64,000 nt of DNA, from the NCBI GenBank assembly GCA_018136815.1, contig CM030933.1, positions 2,708,144 through 2,772,143 on the forward strand, given 5' to 3'. The stretch is from Isochrysis galbana (lineage: Eukaryota > Haptophyta > Isochrysidales > Isochrysidaceae). The notes beneath the pieces are model-generated. The model saw nothing but the letters and a program-made list of their open reading frames with translations, did not search any database and was not told the origin of the DNA. A program made the translations under genes and the position numbers. Within the stretch, counting starts at the first letter, position 1; the number at the start of each line of letters is the position of its first letter. Below, piece by piece: positions 30,589 to 42,569 of the stretch.

Positions 30589-30724
30589 AGTGAGGTCGTC
30601 GGAGGCCCGTGCGTCTGGAAGCCGTGCACCGCGACGGAGGAGATCAAGGGGAACCTTGGGACAGACAGTGGGAGGAAAGCGAGGGGAAGATGCGAGTCGA
30701 AGCTTCGACGCGGTTCGAGCCGCC

Positions 30725-31065
30725 GCGCGGGGGGGGGGGGATTCCGCCCCTGCCGCCGCCGCCCCCCCCGCGCCTCCCCCCCTCCCAGCCTCTCGCGCGC
30801 GGGGGGGGGGCGGGGGCGGGGGCGGGGGGGGAGGGGGGGCGGTGCCAAGCCCACGGCAGACGAGATCGGACGGCGATCTCCGACGGAGCTCCGCGCCGAG
30901 GCAGCGCGCGGGGGGGGGGGGAGAGCAGGGAGGGGGGGGGAGGGGGAAGGGGGGAAGGGGGCGGGGGGAAGGGGGGAAGGGGGGGGCGGGGGGGGGAAGG
31001 CGGGGGGGAGGGGGGGGGGGGGCGGAGGAGAGAGAGAAAGAGCGGGAAGGATGCGCCCAGCGGAG
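30725..31065 (-). promoter_or_regulatory. G/C-run leader upstream of the carbonic anhydrase
   Basis: Repeated runs of 8-12 G on the plus strand (C on the coding strand), with GA-rich sequence toward 31065. It lies 140-480 bases upstream of ATG 30588. It could form G-quadruplexes on the template strand and is a likely CpG-rich promoter, but also a likely place for assembly error. Confidence 0.4.
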
Positions 31066-31300
31066 GAGAGAGAGATGCACCCGCCCACTTGAGATGCGGA
31101 ACTCTCCACGAAGAGTCTCCGTTGGGCTCGCCCGTTGAGAGCGCTTGCTAAAGGACCGAAGGCGGACGGCACACCCAACCCCAGTGCGAAAGCAGCAGGG
31201 CGGTCAAACGGCTATGTATTTCAAAAAAAACTTCATAACATTCATAGAGGCATTCGCTTCGTGGAACGGCCCGCTTCGTGGAACGGCCCCTGCCCTTGCC

Positions 31301-32005
31301 ATGGCTCCCAAGGCCCAATCCGAGCCCCCCGTACGCTCCAAGGTGCCCAAGGGGCACTACACAGTCCAGGCCCGCGATGCCCGCGCCCTGGACCGAGCGC
31401 GCGCGCTGCAGGAAGTGCGAGATGCGGTTGCGTACTGCCACGAGCGCAACGTCGGCGCCAAAGCCGCCATTGCCACAGGGCTGTTTCCGCAGGCAACGAG
31501 GCACAAGGTGACCACTGCTCTACAAAAAGGAGCCAGTGGTGAGAAAGCACCCCGCGACGCGAATAGGCAGATTCTCACGAATGAGGAGCGCATGAAATTG
31601 GCGCAATGGATCCTTGCCTGCGCTGATGCTCACACACCGCAGAACAGGCACCAAATCTCTGTCAAGGTCCGCAAGATGCTCGGCGAGCGTCACCGTTTCA
31701 ACAAGGCGCGCAAGTTCGGCAAAGGATCTATACTTCTCAACACCCCTGAGCTCGACCACCTGAACAGCGACGTCGACCTCTCTCACACGTTCTTCCAGCG
31801 CGTGTACCCCTGGTGGCGTGCACATGGCCCCGATGGAGACGGAGGCGCGCGCCGCGCGCAGCTAGATGCAGCCTGTAGAGAGCTCTCATTTACACCCGGG
31901 ATGAGCTCCTGGGTCCAACTAGAGGTGGGGACAGTAAAAAGTAAAAATCGGGTTCTCATGATCGCTTTCTTATTTATAGCAAAAAAATGCATGTATGATG
32001 TATGA
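31301..32005 (+). pseudogene. Transposase-like fragment with CENP-B/pogo-type HTH region
   Basis: From the ATG at 31301 (MAPKAQSEPPVRSKVPKGHY) the frame runs through RQILTNEERMKLAQWILACADAHTP and ISVKVRKMLGERHRF, then TPELDHLNSDVDLSHTFFQR and VYPWWRAHGPDGDGGARRAQ. The 'LT.EE...L..WI..CA....P' helix pattern resembles the DNA-binding N-terminus of pogo/CENP-B type transposases. No DDE catalytic domain follows. After about 31923 (LEVGTVKSKNRVLMI) the frame turns AT-rich and is probably not coding. I read it as the N-terminal remnant of a DNA transposon gene or a domesticated DNA-binding protein. Confidence 0.4.
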
Positions 32006-32149
32006 TGTATGACCTCCATATGCCCCAACTAGACGACTAGACGACCCTCCGAGTCTCAGCTCCCTATTCTTTCGCGCGCGCGCGCGCGCCGACGTGAGAC
32101 GTGATAAAATTCCAATTTTTTTGGCCCGGCGGTGTCCACGGCCCACGTA

Positions 32150-32430
32150 ACCACTTTAATAGGGCCTGGTAAGGGTTTCGCGAAACTTTTTACGAAACTT
32201 TGGGGGGTTTCGGCGGGAAAAAACTTTCGCGAAACATCGGGGCGGGGGTAAATGGCGCGAACGCGAAACATACGCAAAACATCGCGAAACATTAATGTTG
32301 GGAAGACCAGTATGTAGCAGTACTGGGTCGGTCTTGGCGCGGTCGCCTCGGCGACCGCGGTGTCTCCATCACTACTTCGTCCAGCGCGGGCCGAGGGCCG
32401 CGGCAGCGGGCCGTCGCTCGACGCTCCGTC
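32150..32430 (-). mobile_element. Decayed LINE 5' region and GCGAAAC-word repeat
   Basis: 32335-32425 on the minus strand is a diverged copy of the MERA ORF1 start region (gacaccgcggtcgccgaggc against gacacgccgctgtcgccgaa in the copy near 37250). The adjoining 32170-32295 is made of repeated gcgaaac/tttcgc words. Confidence 0.45.
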
Positions 32431-32439
32431 CGCTGCCTT

Positions 32440-33717
32440 TCCCCCCCCTCCCACCTATGTGACTTCTCTTCCCCACTCTAATAACAGAGTCATCAAGGAT
32501 CGTAGCTCACTGCATCTCGCGTGTCTTCGGAATCATTCCCTCGCTTTCGTTGTTGTTGCAGATTGATTCTCTTTCTCCGTTGATTGCCGCTATTTACAGG
32601 AGATGAGACGCGTGTCGTCTGCGGTTGCACCCACCGCAACACCCGAGCAAAACTCCTGTAAAAGGGAGAAATGGGTGGGACGATGCGTACAAATAGGTTG
32701 CCGCGTCAAGCTTCCAAATTTGTGCTCAAAGGGCCCACGGGTGCTCTCATCTTCTATTTTAAGCGTCGCCTTCAACGTTTGGTTTCTCGGTTATCTTTGG
32801 TTTCTCTCGCCTTGTAGTTCTAATCCTGGATTTCTTCTATTTCGGTTACTCTGTTCTCCTTCCATGCCGCTCGTCGAGACGACTCGAATTTAGTTGGGGA
32901 GTGTCGTATTCCATACGAGGACAGACTTTTACTTCTAGCCTGTGAGTTATTTTAAGTCTCACCTACGACTAACACCGCAGCACGCAGGAAAACCTGAACC
33001 CTGAAACGAAAATATATGATAAACAGGTCACTCAGCAGCACAGGAGGAGGGCGAGAACACGCCGCTGAGGACAGGTGCACCCCGCTCCACTCGGACCCCC
33101 CAAAAGACCCGAGCCCCTAAGTAGAGCACGAGGGGAGTTGCCGCAAGGCGGGAAATGAGGGTGGGGAAGGGAAAAGGGCGTGGCTACGAGGAAACGTTCC
33201 AGTGCCACGAGTGAGGCGAGAATTTTAAAAGATTTTTTTTGTTCGTAAGGGCTCAGATAACGCTGGCACAGGTTCAGACATGCTGGATGGCCTAGAAGGA
33301 ACGAAACGAGAACCCGAATTCTAGGCCGCTAGGGACGAACCCTACCGCCCTAGATGTGCCTGAGCTTCACCGTGTGGCCTCACGGCGAATGACCTGGAGA
33401 TAAGAGCCTGGAAATCGCATCATTTACGATGAATGCGACATTATGAGGAAGTTCGCCGTCAACCTTCAAGCTTCAAGAATTTTTGATTTTTTCTCCAAAT
33501 CTTCTTGGGTGGTTCCATCTTCGTAGCTTTCGATTCTACTGCAATACACATTCCCGCCAAGTTGCGGCTCTAGCACCATGGGAGACAATCGACACCCAAG
33601 ATCCGTGCTCCCCATCACCTAGAGAGCCCTCATTCCGCGAGTGTGTGTGTGGAATGGTGACAACTTCGTCGATGCCCCCCGTATATCGCCGCGCCAGCAC
33701 ACGTCCGACAGTGCCGC
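32440..33717. other. Intergenic stretch, no gene seen
   Basis: 1.3 kb with lower GC than its surroundings. No frame or RNA gene could be supported. The last part is the expected 3' UTR of the TrpRS gene. Confidence 0.4.
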
Positions 33718-35324
<1,607 letters not shown>

Positions 35325-35361
35325 CGCCGCGCGCCGCCGCCGCCCCTTCCCCCTCTCCGCC

Positions 35362-35376
35362 TCTCCCTCCCTCCCT

Positions 35377-35449
<73 letters not shown>

Positions 35450-35680
35450 CTCTCTGTCCTCTCTCTCCTCTCTCTCTCTGTCCTCTCTCTCCTCTCTCTC
35501 TATCTATCTCTCCCTCCCTCCCTCCCCCCCCCTCCCCCTCTCTCCCTCTCCCTCTCCCTCTCTCCATGTACTTTACTCTCTCTTTTCTCTCTCTGTGTGC
35601 CCTCTCTCCCTCTCCCTTTCTCCCCCTCTCTGTCTCTCGCTCTCCCTCTCCCTCGCCCCCCCCCACCCCCTCTCCCTACC
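35362..35680 (+). repeat. CT microsatellite upstream of TrpRS
   Basis: (CT)n of about 75 bases with CTGTCCT interruptions, then CCCT-rich sequence. It is GA-rich on the coding strand of TrpRS, so it breaks the coding-strand pyrimidine pattern seen at most other genes here. Confidence 0.85.
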
Positions 35681-35949
35681 TCATACTACTATGTACCCGG
35701 TCCCTCCCTCTCTGTGACAGCCTCCCCACCCCCCTTCTTCCCCTTCTCTCCGTTGCGGTTCCCCTCAAGATCTCTCCCCCGTTCTCTTCTCTCTTCCCTG
35801 CAGCAAGTTACACCTCCTCCCCCCCCTCCCCTCTCCCCTTCCCCTTCCATTGGACATTCTCTCGCCGTCTACGAGATACCGCGAGCTCCCGCGCCGAAGC
35901 CACCCCCACACCTCCCATCGGGATTGTTTTGTAAAACACCTCTTTCTTG

Positions 35950-36300
35950 AGAAGGGGCACAACGAGCCCATCTCCCTCCTACCTCCTCCTAGCCCTACAA
36001 GGCATACACGTATCTCTTAACCGGCGAAGCACCTTAGGAGGTGCTGCAGTGCTGCATGTCACAGGTGCCTCGAGGACCGGGTGTGTTTACAATATATGGA
36101 ACGTCCATTTACCACAATTTATGGAGCTTAGAGCACTCACATGTCGCGAAGCACCTTCAAAGCCTAGATGGGAAATACGGAATACGGTGCTAGGGCCCGC
36201 GGCAAATACAGCCAAATACATATGTATTTGGCCTCCGGCCAAATACATTTCAAATACATTCGAGGCCTACAACCCAGGACGCGCTTCAAATAGGGCCAGG
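35950..36300. other. No gene; AAATAC-word repeats and a 22-bp palindrome
   Basis: Bases 36211-36232 form a perfect palindrome (centre AAATACATATGTATTT), surrounded by further AAATAC words (36197-36265). This resembles the subterminal word arrays of the hAT-like element at 24579. Ends could not be paired. Confidence 0.5.
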
Positions 36301-36306
36301 CGAAAA

Positions 36307-36400
36307 AACTATCGTTATAGTTTCAGCGATGGAGCGCGCGCCGACCGCTCCCACCTCCCAGCCCCCTGCCGTCACGACGCCCCACCGGGGCCGCCCTAGG
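36307..36400 (+). mobile_element. LINE 5' end: hairpin plus ORF1 start
   Basis: AACTAT-CGTT-ATAGTT (36307-36322) precedes the ATG at 36329, opening MERAPTAPTSQPPAVTTPHR. The fragment ends within about 70 bases, at a taggggtaggc word. Confidence 0.6.
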
Positions 36401-36402
36401 CC

Positions 36403-36480
36403 CTAGGGGTAGGCGGTTATGTCCCGTTCCGAAACAAGACATTTGGGCAGGTTTGCGGGAACGGGACATTTTCGCAATGT
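36403..36480. repeat. hAT-type end word and 12-bp inverted repeat
   Basis: TAGGGGTAGGC near 36404-36414 is the inverse of GCCTACCCCTA at 37893-37903. Directly after it, ATGTCCCGTTCC (36419-36430) is inverted as GGAACGGGACAT (36458-36469), and the ggacattt word recurs three times. It could be the left end of a hAT-like element, but the 8-bp flanks (ctaggccc and gccttgcg) do not match. Confidence 0.45.
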
Positions 36481-37230
36481 CCCAGGACATTTGGGCCCCC
36501 CAGGGGGGCGTTCGCGCGCGAAAATGGCGCGGGAGCTGCTTCTACCGTTATACTCGTAATGTCGTTATAAAGTTCCGCTCTTGGCCTCTATCACATCACA
36601 AGTACAGGCGTCTGTGATGTTGCGCTACAACCGCAATGCGCGCCGCAACGAAGAATGACGTGTGAGCAAGTGTGAGGTGTGAGATGTGTGTAGATGTGTA
36701 CGAGCCTACGAGCCTATGTAATAGTAATAACATTATACTTATACTACAATACATACTACAACGTTTACTATCTATCGGATAAAGGTACCCAGCTTTGTAG
36801 GACCAGTCCTACAATGAAGGACGGAATTGCCCACGTGTAAACACAAGCATTTGGTGGTATTCTGGCCTAACCATGGGCTTTTGGCTTACTTTGTGTGTGG
36901 ATGTTCTCTTGAAGTTGTTCTATAGCAACAAAGCACCACATTCCCATTCCCTCAAGCAAGAGCTTCGTTTTTTCGCTCGCGCAACCCTGGTCGTCCGGCG
37001 GAAACACGGGGGACCTGTCCTACGAATGCAAGAAGGTCCGGCCTCGGTGCGCTACCTGAGGCCTGGTTCAGAGTGTGGGGTCCGGGCAGGCCTTTGGGAC
37101 TCGTCGTCGTTGTCGTGTGTGTCTGCCTGGTCGCGTATTGTTTGTTTTGGTTATGTCTGGGTTCCCTTGTCTCTATCAGCCATTTTGCGTGGTGTGTCGG
37201 TGTTTCAATCTCCTTTGTTCCCTTGGTCCT
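36480..37230. other. No gene seen
   Basis: Mixed sequence between two LINE 5' ends. The right part is the degraded body of the minus-strand MERA element that starts at 37316. The open frames lack family marks. Confidence 0.35.
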
Positions 37231-37234
37231 TGGT

Positions 37235-37338
37235 CCCCTCGACGCGGTCGCTTCGGCGACAGCGGCGTGTCCGTGAGCTCTTCGACAGCGAGAGCGGGCG
37301 GCGGCGCGCGCTCCATGACCCTATCGTTTTAACGATAG
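37235..37338 (-). mobile_element. LINE 5' end: hairpin plus ORF1 start
   Basis: The hairpin CTATCGT-TTTA-ACGATAG (37321-37338) lies four bases before the minus-strand ATG at 37316. The frame starts MERAPPPALAVEELTDTPLS, then PKRPRR. It differs from the 27790 hairpin at two paired positions in the stem while keeping pairing and loop. Confidence 0.65.
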
Positions 37339-37784
37339 TTGGGGTTGAAAAGGCCCTGAGCAATCCCAAGCTCCAAGCAAGGCTTTGTGCTGCTTTTCGC
37401 AATGATATGGAGAAGCGCATTGGTCCGTCAAGCGTTTCTCGAGGTATTCAAAGCCGACCTTGACCTTTGCCACGTGAGCTTGTGAGCCTCATTCATTCAC
37501 ACCCGCCACACTGGCTCCCTCATCACATGCGCCATGTGCCGGTCGCCGTTCGTTCGCGCCGAGGAGTCGCTATAACAACGATGCACCGGGCACCAACGGG
37601 GACGCGCCGATGGCAGCCAGCGAGGCTGGAGAGCGCGAGGTGAACGAGCGCGAGGAGGGCAGCGAGGCGACCGGCATTGGCAACGAGTCGCCTTGACATC
37701 ATCTCCATGCGGAAGGTGGGCGTGTGCGTGCTGCACGAGATCATCGGCGAGTGCGTCATCACTGCGATGAGCGGCACGTGACGT

Positions 37785-37906
37785 GAACATTGGATATTTG
37801 CTTGGATATTTGGGGGGGGGCGGATGGATATTTCTTGGATATTTCTCATGGATAAATGGGGCATTTTAAATGCATTTTCAATGGATAAAGATGCCTACCC
37901 CTAGCC
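37785..37906. repeat. hAT-like element end (GGATATTT words, ...GCCTACCCCTAG)
   Basis: Four ggatattt words and two ggataaa words lead to a terminal GCCTACCCCTAG, the same terminal type as the element at 24579-25536. Only this end is certain. Confidence 0.5.
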
Positions 37907-38039
37907 TTGCGACTTTTCGATACTACAACGAAATTCTCGTGGGTGAGAGTATGGAGACAAGGGTGTTTATGGAAGAAAACGCTGGCGGCGAAATGCTCTC
38001 TTCTTCTTCATATCGCACTCTCTCGCTCCCACACCGCAT

Positions 38040-38330
38040 GTCACAGATGGCGCCCTCACCCCTTCTCAATGCCCCTTCCGCTACTGCAAGTTTGACACCG
38101 CAGCAGTAGGAGGAGGCAAAGAGACTCTTTTATCAGCTGGTGGCTGATTTCAAGAGCCGCGCCATGGATGCCGCAAAACGTGGTGAGATCGTCCACCCTC
38201 TCAAGAACTGGGACGTGCTCGAGGCCAAGCAGCGGCGTCTCTACGGGGGGGGGGGGAACCACAACTATTGGAAGAGCAAGCACGAGATCGCGCCCACGCT
38301 GCCCAATAAGCCAGCAACTCGCTCCTCTCC
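38040..38330 (+). pseudogene. Coding remnant with in-frame stop, unknown family
   Basis: The frame SPLLNAPSATASLTPQQ is interrupted by TAG at 38107-38109 and resumes as EEAKRLFYQLVADFKSRAMD, AAKRGEIVHPLKNWDVLEAK and QRRLYGGGGNHNYWKSKHEI. The last part is clearly protein-like. A nine-G run at 38246-38254 sits within it. No family recognised; either a broken gene or an exon whose acceptor lies near 38105. Confidence 0.35.
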
Positions 38331-38334
38331 AAGG

Positions 38335-39121
38335 CCACTACCGTCAAGGCCAGCGGCATGCACAAGCGAACTATATCTATATACCCCATGCTCCATCCAC
38401 TCTACGTGGGTGCGTGGTTATATAAGGAAGTCAAACACTATGTTTAAATTCTACGTGTGTAGAAATGATAAAGTCTGGATGGGGATGGAGGATGGGCGCA
38501 GGAAAAGGCAAATACAAATACACCAAAGTAAATAAAGCGGTAGAAACCCCGGGACACACCCATCTAGCACATATTCGGTGCCCTTTGGGCGTCAGAGCCA
38601 CCCCGGCCCCCGGGAGCCCCCACGCCCACGCCCCCACAACGCAGCGTAACCCAAAAATAAAAACGGCAAAACAGGGCTAAATACACGATCTCGGAGAGCC
38701 CGAATTCAGAATGAATCCGGGCGCGCTGCGAGCACACGCGTGAGAAAACCGCACGACCCAAGGACCAAGGACCAAGCACTTGGGAAGAAAAAAGGCGTAA
38801 ACGCCCGGGCTCCCTGCGTTTCGAAGATAATCGTTGTGACTATGGCGGGAACGCTAGAACCTATGAACTGTGGCATTTGAGGACCACTGAACGAGCCCGC
38901 CCGGGCTCAAGATCGATTCCTAGTCTTGGCCGCTTAGGGGTGCCTGCTGCCCATTTCGCTCATAGAGTTGTGCATTGATGATGCGCGGCCATGCCCATAC
39001 CCTAGACGGAGGGCGTCATCCTGAGGGGGAAACAAGCAGCCCAACTCGGTAGCTTGGGAGCCCCTACAACTGGAGCGATTCGAGGCTTGAACAAATGGTC
39101 CGAAAATCGGTTGCAACGGAG
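38335..39121. other. Intergenic stretch, no gene seen
   Basis: No coding frame or structured RNA that I can support. It includes the probable 3' flank of the FAM149-like gene. Confidence 0.4.
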
Positions 39122-41158
39122 CTACCGAGCGCTCAGACGCGATAGTCGTGTGCGCGCCTGCGCGTCGGGCCCCTTGCGCACACGGTAGGCGGCTACGTCA
39201 CTTTTCCGGCGAGACCCAGCGCCAATCCCCGTTGACGAGCTGACAAAACCGGGTGTGCAACTCAACGGATCCAAGTGTAACTGGTGGTTGAGACCTGTGA
39301 TGGAGGACGAGACGGGCTGCAAGCCATCACGAGTAGCTTTGCCTCCCCGCGGTTGTGGTCGGCTATGCGCTCCCGGGCGTCCGTTGGAATTGCGCGTCGA
39401 TGGATATGCTGATCCAGCCGGTGATGCCGAGGTGCCTTTCGCGAGGCCACGGGCAGACGGCGGCGCAGTCCCGCCCCTAATTTCATTGGGCAAGCCCGAT
39501 GATAATTGCCATCGCATAGGCCACTGGCGTGTGTCTTCTCGGTACCCGAGCGCCGGCATCACCAAGCCCACGGGCAGCGGGGATCCATCCCTACTTCCGC
39601 TCTGACTTCGATTGAGCCGTCGCGTCATTGAGTCTAACCGCTTACCGGAGCTTAAATGCGAAAGGCCACGAACCGGTAGAGGGCGCGTGGCTGGACTGCC
39701 AGTCACAAGCATCGCCAGTGTTCGCTCGCCCACGCGGCGCGACGACTGGCTCGAGCTCGGAGCCGAGTAGTGGCCATTTCGATGCGCTGGGAACGCCTGC
39801 CCGATGCATGAGCCTGCAAAGGAGCCGACGTACTCCGCCGAAATGGGCGGCACAAGTGGCGCTGTGACTGACCGCATAAGCACAGGCGGGATTGACATGC
39901 GGGGCGATGATGGAGAGCGCAGCTGTAAGGCCGGTCCACGAATTGGCGGAAGCGAGTGGCGTGGCGCGGAAATAGCACACAAGGGGGAGCGCTGCAGTGG
40001 CAGGTATGAGATGCTTGCGGATTTGGGCGCTGACACCTCGTCGTCTCGGTCGGCGCCGACTCTTAACGCAAAGTCGCCTTCTATTGACCTAGCTGCATGA
40101 CAGTGAGATGTCGCGTCGACACAACGAGAAGCGCCCGGGCCCCATTCGCGCTCGCTCCTCTCTGGCGGCAAGCTAACTCTCCGCTCCTCGCTGGGCTCGC
40201 CCAGCGTCCGCGCTAAGAGTGCTTGAGCGACCAGTTCCGGAAGGAGTGAGAGTAGGGGCATAAGCGCATCCCTACACTTATCTACAATGCTGCTGATGAC
40301 GTTGTATCCAATTGCTAGGCGCGGTGAACGCGGAGGCAGGCTTAGCTGCGCTGCCAGCTGCACTTGCCGAAAATTGGCGGCATCGACATCACTGTGCCGC
40401 TTCTTTTCACTTCTCCAGGCCATCGAGAAGGCCTCGCTCGCTCCCCCTGGATACGGCGATGGGTCTGAACGATGAGTTGCGATAATCTCCTGGAAGACGC
40501 CATGGCTCGCAATAATCTCTTCCACGCACTCCTCCGTCTGCCAAGACCCAACGATGCGAGGCGTATGGGCTGGCGACACCGCTTCGGTGTGAGTCCCTGG
40601 TCCTCCCATCGCTTCAGGGGCGCACGCATCCGCCGCAGCTGCAGCGCTAGTCGGCAGTCCGGACGGATACTTCGTGCCTTGAATCACAAGGCTTGCCGGT
40701 TCGACTGGCGTGTGGAGTGTCGCGCAGGCGAGCACCGACATCGGCCTCGCTCGCGTCCGCTGCAACGTTTCCGCATAGCCGCTGATGTCATCCGAGTGCC
40801 GCGTGTCCGCGCCATCGGAGCCGCAGTGTGCGGCCCATTCCGCCTCCAATTTGACCCTCCGTTGGCTGCTGCTGTGACACCATCCTTGCTCTTTGTCACA
40901 AGACAGCACCTCCTGCTGGCCGAGCTGTCGGCCGCAAGCGCGTAGCTGCGGCCGAGCGCGGCTCCATAGTTGAGCCTCCGCAATGTGGTCGGCCACCGAG
41001 CTGCTCGCCTCCACGCCCTCTTCGCCGTAGAGAGCGCGCTCCACCTCGCCGAGCAGCGTGGAGAGAGAGAGGCGGGTCTGGTACTCGTACTCTGCATCAT
41101 ACTCGTCCTCTTCGGCTTCTCGCGGCGTGTAGTGGTCAAAGGCGGTGCGCGGCGGCAT
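39122..41158 (-). CDS. FAM149-like protein (DUF3719)
   Basis: Single exon, 678 residues, ATG 41158. Residues about 30-80 (LSTLLGEVERALYGEEGVEA, then QLWSRARPQLRACGRQL) fit the DUF3719 pattern of FAM149 proteins, in which an acidic helix E...LY is followed by W....P.LR..G.Q. FAM149B1 is a primary-cilium protein in animals. A second helical piece (SWQTEECVEEIIASHGVFQE) lies near residue 210. The remaining 400 residues are Ser/Pro/Arg-rich and look disordered. The link to FAM149 rests on one short domain and is my own reading. The N-terminus is very acidic (REAEEDEYDAEYEYQ). Together with DYNLT1 and the MORN gene it suggests an organism with cilia. Confidence 0.65.
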   Translation of the reverse strand: MPPRTAFDHYTPREAEEDEYDAEYEYQTRLSLSTLLGEVERALYGEEGVEASSSVADHIAEAQLWSRARPQLRACGRQLGQQEVLSCDKEQGWCHSSSQRRVKLEAEWAAHCGSDGADTRHSDDISGYAETLQRTRARPMSVLACATLHTPVEPASLVIQGTKYPSGLPTSAAAAADACAPEAMGGPGTHTEAVSPAHTPRIVGSWQTEECVEEIIASHGVFQEIIATHRSDPSPYPGGASEAFSMAWRSEKKRHSDVDAANFRQVQLAAQLSLPPRSPRLAIGYNVISSIVDKCRDALMPLLSLLPELVAQALLARTLGEPSEERRVSLPPERSEREWGPGASRCVDATSHCHAARSIEGDFALRVGADRDDEVSAPKSASISYLPLQRSPLCAISAPRHSLPPIRGPALQLRSPSSPRMSIPPVLMRSVTAPLVPPISAEYVGSFAGSCIGQAFPAHRNGHYSAPSSSQSSRRVGERTLAMLVTGSPATRPLPVRGLSHLSSGKRLDSMTRRLNRSQSGSRDGSPLPVGLVMPALGYREDTRQWPMRWQLSSGLPNEIRGGTAPPSARGLAKGTSASPAGSAYPSTRNSNGRPGAHSRPQPRGGKATRDGLQPVSSSITGLNHQLHLDPLSCTPGFVSSSTGIGAGSRRKSDVAAYRVRKGPDAQARTRLSRLSAR

Positions 41159-41164
41159 CGAGCG

Positions 41165-41500
41165 GTCCCCGTCTTCCCCCTCCCTCCCCTAACCTCGATC
41201 CCTTTATCCCTCCGCCCCTCCTCCTGCTGCACCGCAGCACGGACGGCAAGAGGCAGTGAGGCAGAGCGGAGGAAAAGGAGCGAAGGAGGGAGGACAAGCG
41301 CGAGGGCGAGGACAAGGGAGAGGGAGAGTGAAGAACGGATGGAGAGAGGACGATATGGAGACAGGGGGGAAGAGAGAGAGGGGCGGAAAGAGAGGGGGGG
41401 GGGGGGAAGAAGGGGAGAGAGCTCGGCTCCGCGTCGGCGGACGGCGCCGTTGCTGGAGAGGAAGGGGGGGGGGGGGGGAGAGGGGGGGTTTTCTTTTGGG
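41165..41500 (-). promoter_or_regulatory. Pyrimidine-rich leader of the FAM149-like gene
   Basis: GA/G-rich on the plus strand, hence CT/C-rich on the coding strand, from just upstream of ATG 41158. G runs lie near 41395-41410 and 41466-41480. Confidence 0.45.
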
Positions 41501-41662
41501 AGAGGGCTGGATTCCCTACTTCATACATATCTTCATATAGAGTAGAGATCTATTCTCCACCGAGCAACGTTCTATTCCTGGCGCGAGAGATCGGCCGACT
41601 TCGCGGCGGAGTTTTCTTTTCCGCGACGAAACGGCTCCGCCCAACGTCTCTACGTTTCTCCC

Positions 41663-42010
<348 letters not shown>

Positions 42011-42429
42011 TCTTGTCTCCCTCTCGTCGCTCCCTCTCTCGTCGACATCTTGTGACATTTGTCTTGAATACACATTCGTTTATTCAGTAACGACAAGACT
42101 CTACCTTACATAAGAGAGAGAGAGATCTTCTCTCTCTCCTTCTTCTCCCTCTTCTCCTGGTTTACTCCTTCTTCCCTCTCCTTCTTTCTTCATCGCACTC
42201 GCCCTCCGTTCGATCATCCCGGATCGATCTCTCCTTCTCCTTCTTCTTTTCTTTCCCTCCCCCTCGAATATTCCTGTGTCTCTCACGCCTCACTCTTCAC
42301 TAAGCAGCTTGTAGAATACCCCCCGCCACTCGTGATATAGTGCTCCCTCCTCGTCGCCCGTTCGTTCCCACACATCGCATACCGTGCTCCGTCTTCTCTT
42401 TCTCCACTTCTGATCTGTCTGTTCCTTAT

Positions 42430-42489
42430 CTTTCAGCTCTCTCTCTCTCTCTCTCTTCCTCCCTCCCTCCCTCCCTCCCTCCCTCCCTG

Positions 42490-42541
<52 letters not shown>

Positions 42542-42560
42542 CCCCCCCTCTCTCTCCCCA
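42430..42560 (+). repeat. CT/CCCT microsatellite before the matrixin gene
   Basis: (CT)n, then seven CCCT units, then (CT)n and a C run, ending about 10 bases before ATG 42570. Probably part of the 5' UTR/promoter. Confidence 0.85.
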
Positions 42561-42569
42561 TCGATCGGC

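Noticed and set aside
28891-31080. Upstream in-frame extension of the carbonic anhydrase to 31080
   Set aside because: The extra 164 residues are Pro/Arg runs encoded by C-rich leader. The ATG at 30588 opens a proper hydrophobic signal sequence.
30502-31178. Several 180-220-residue Gly/Arg or Pro-rich frames overlapping the carbonic anhydrase leader
   Set aside because: They arise from G/C runs, overlap each other in all frames and have no conserved segment.
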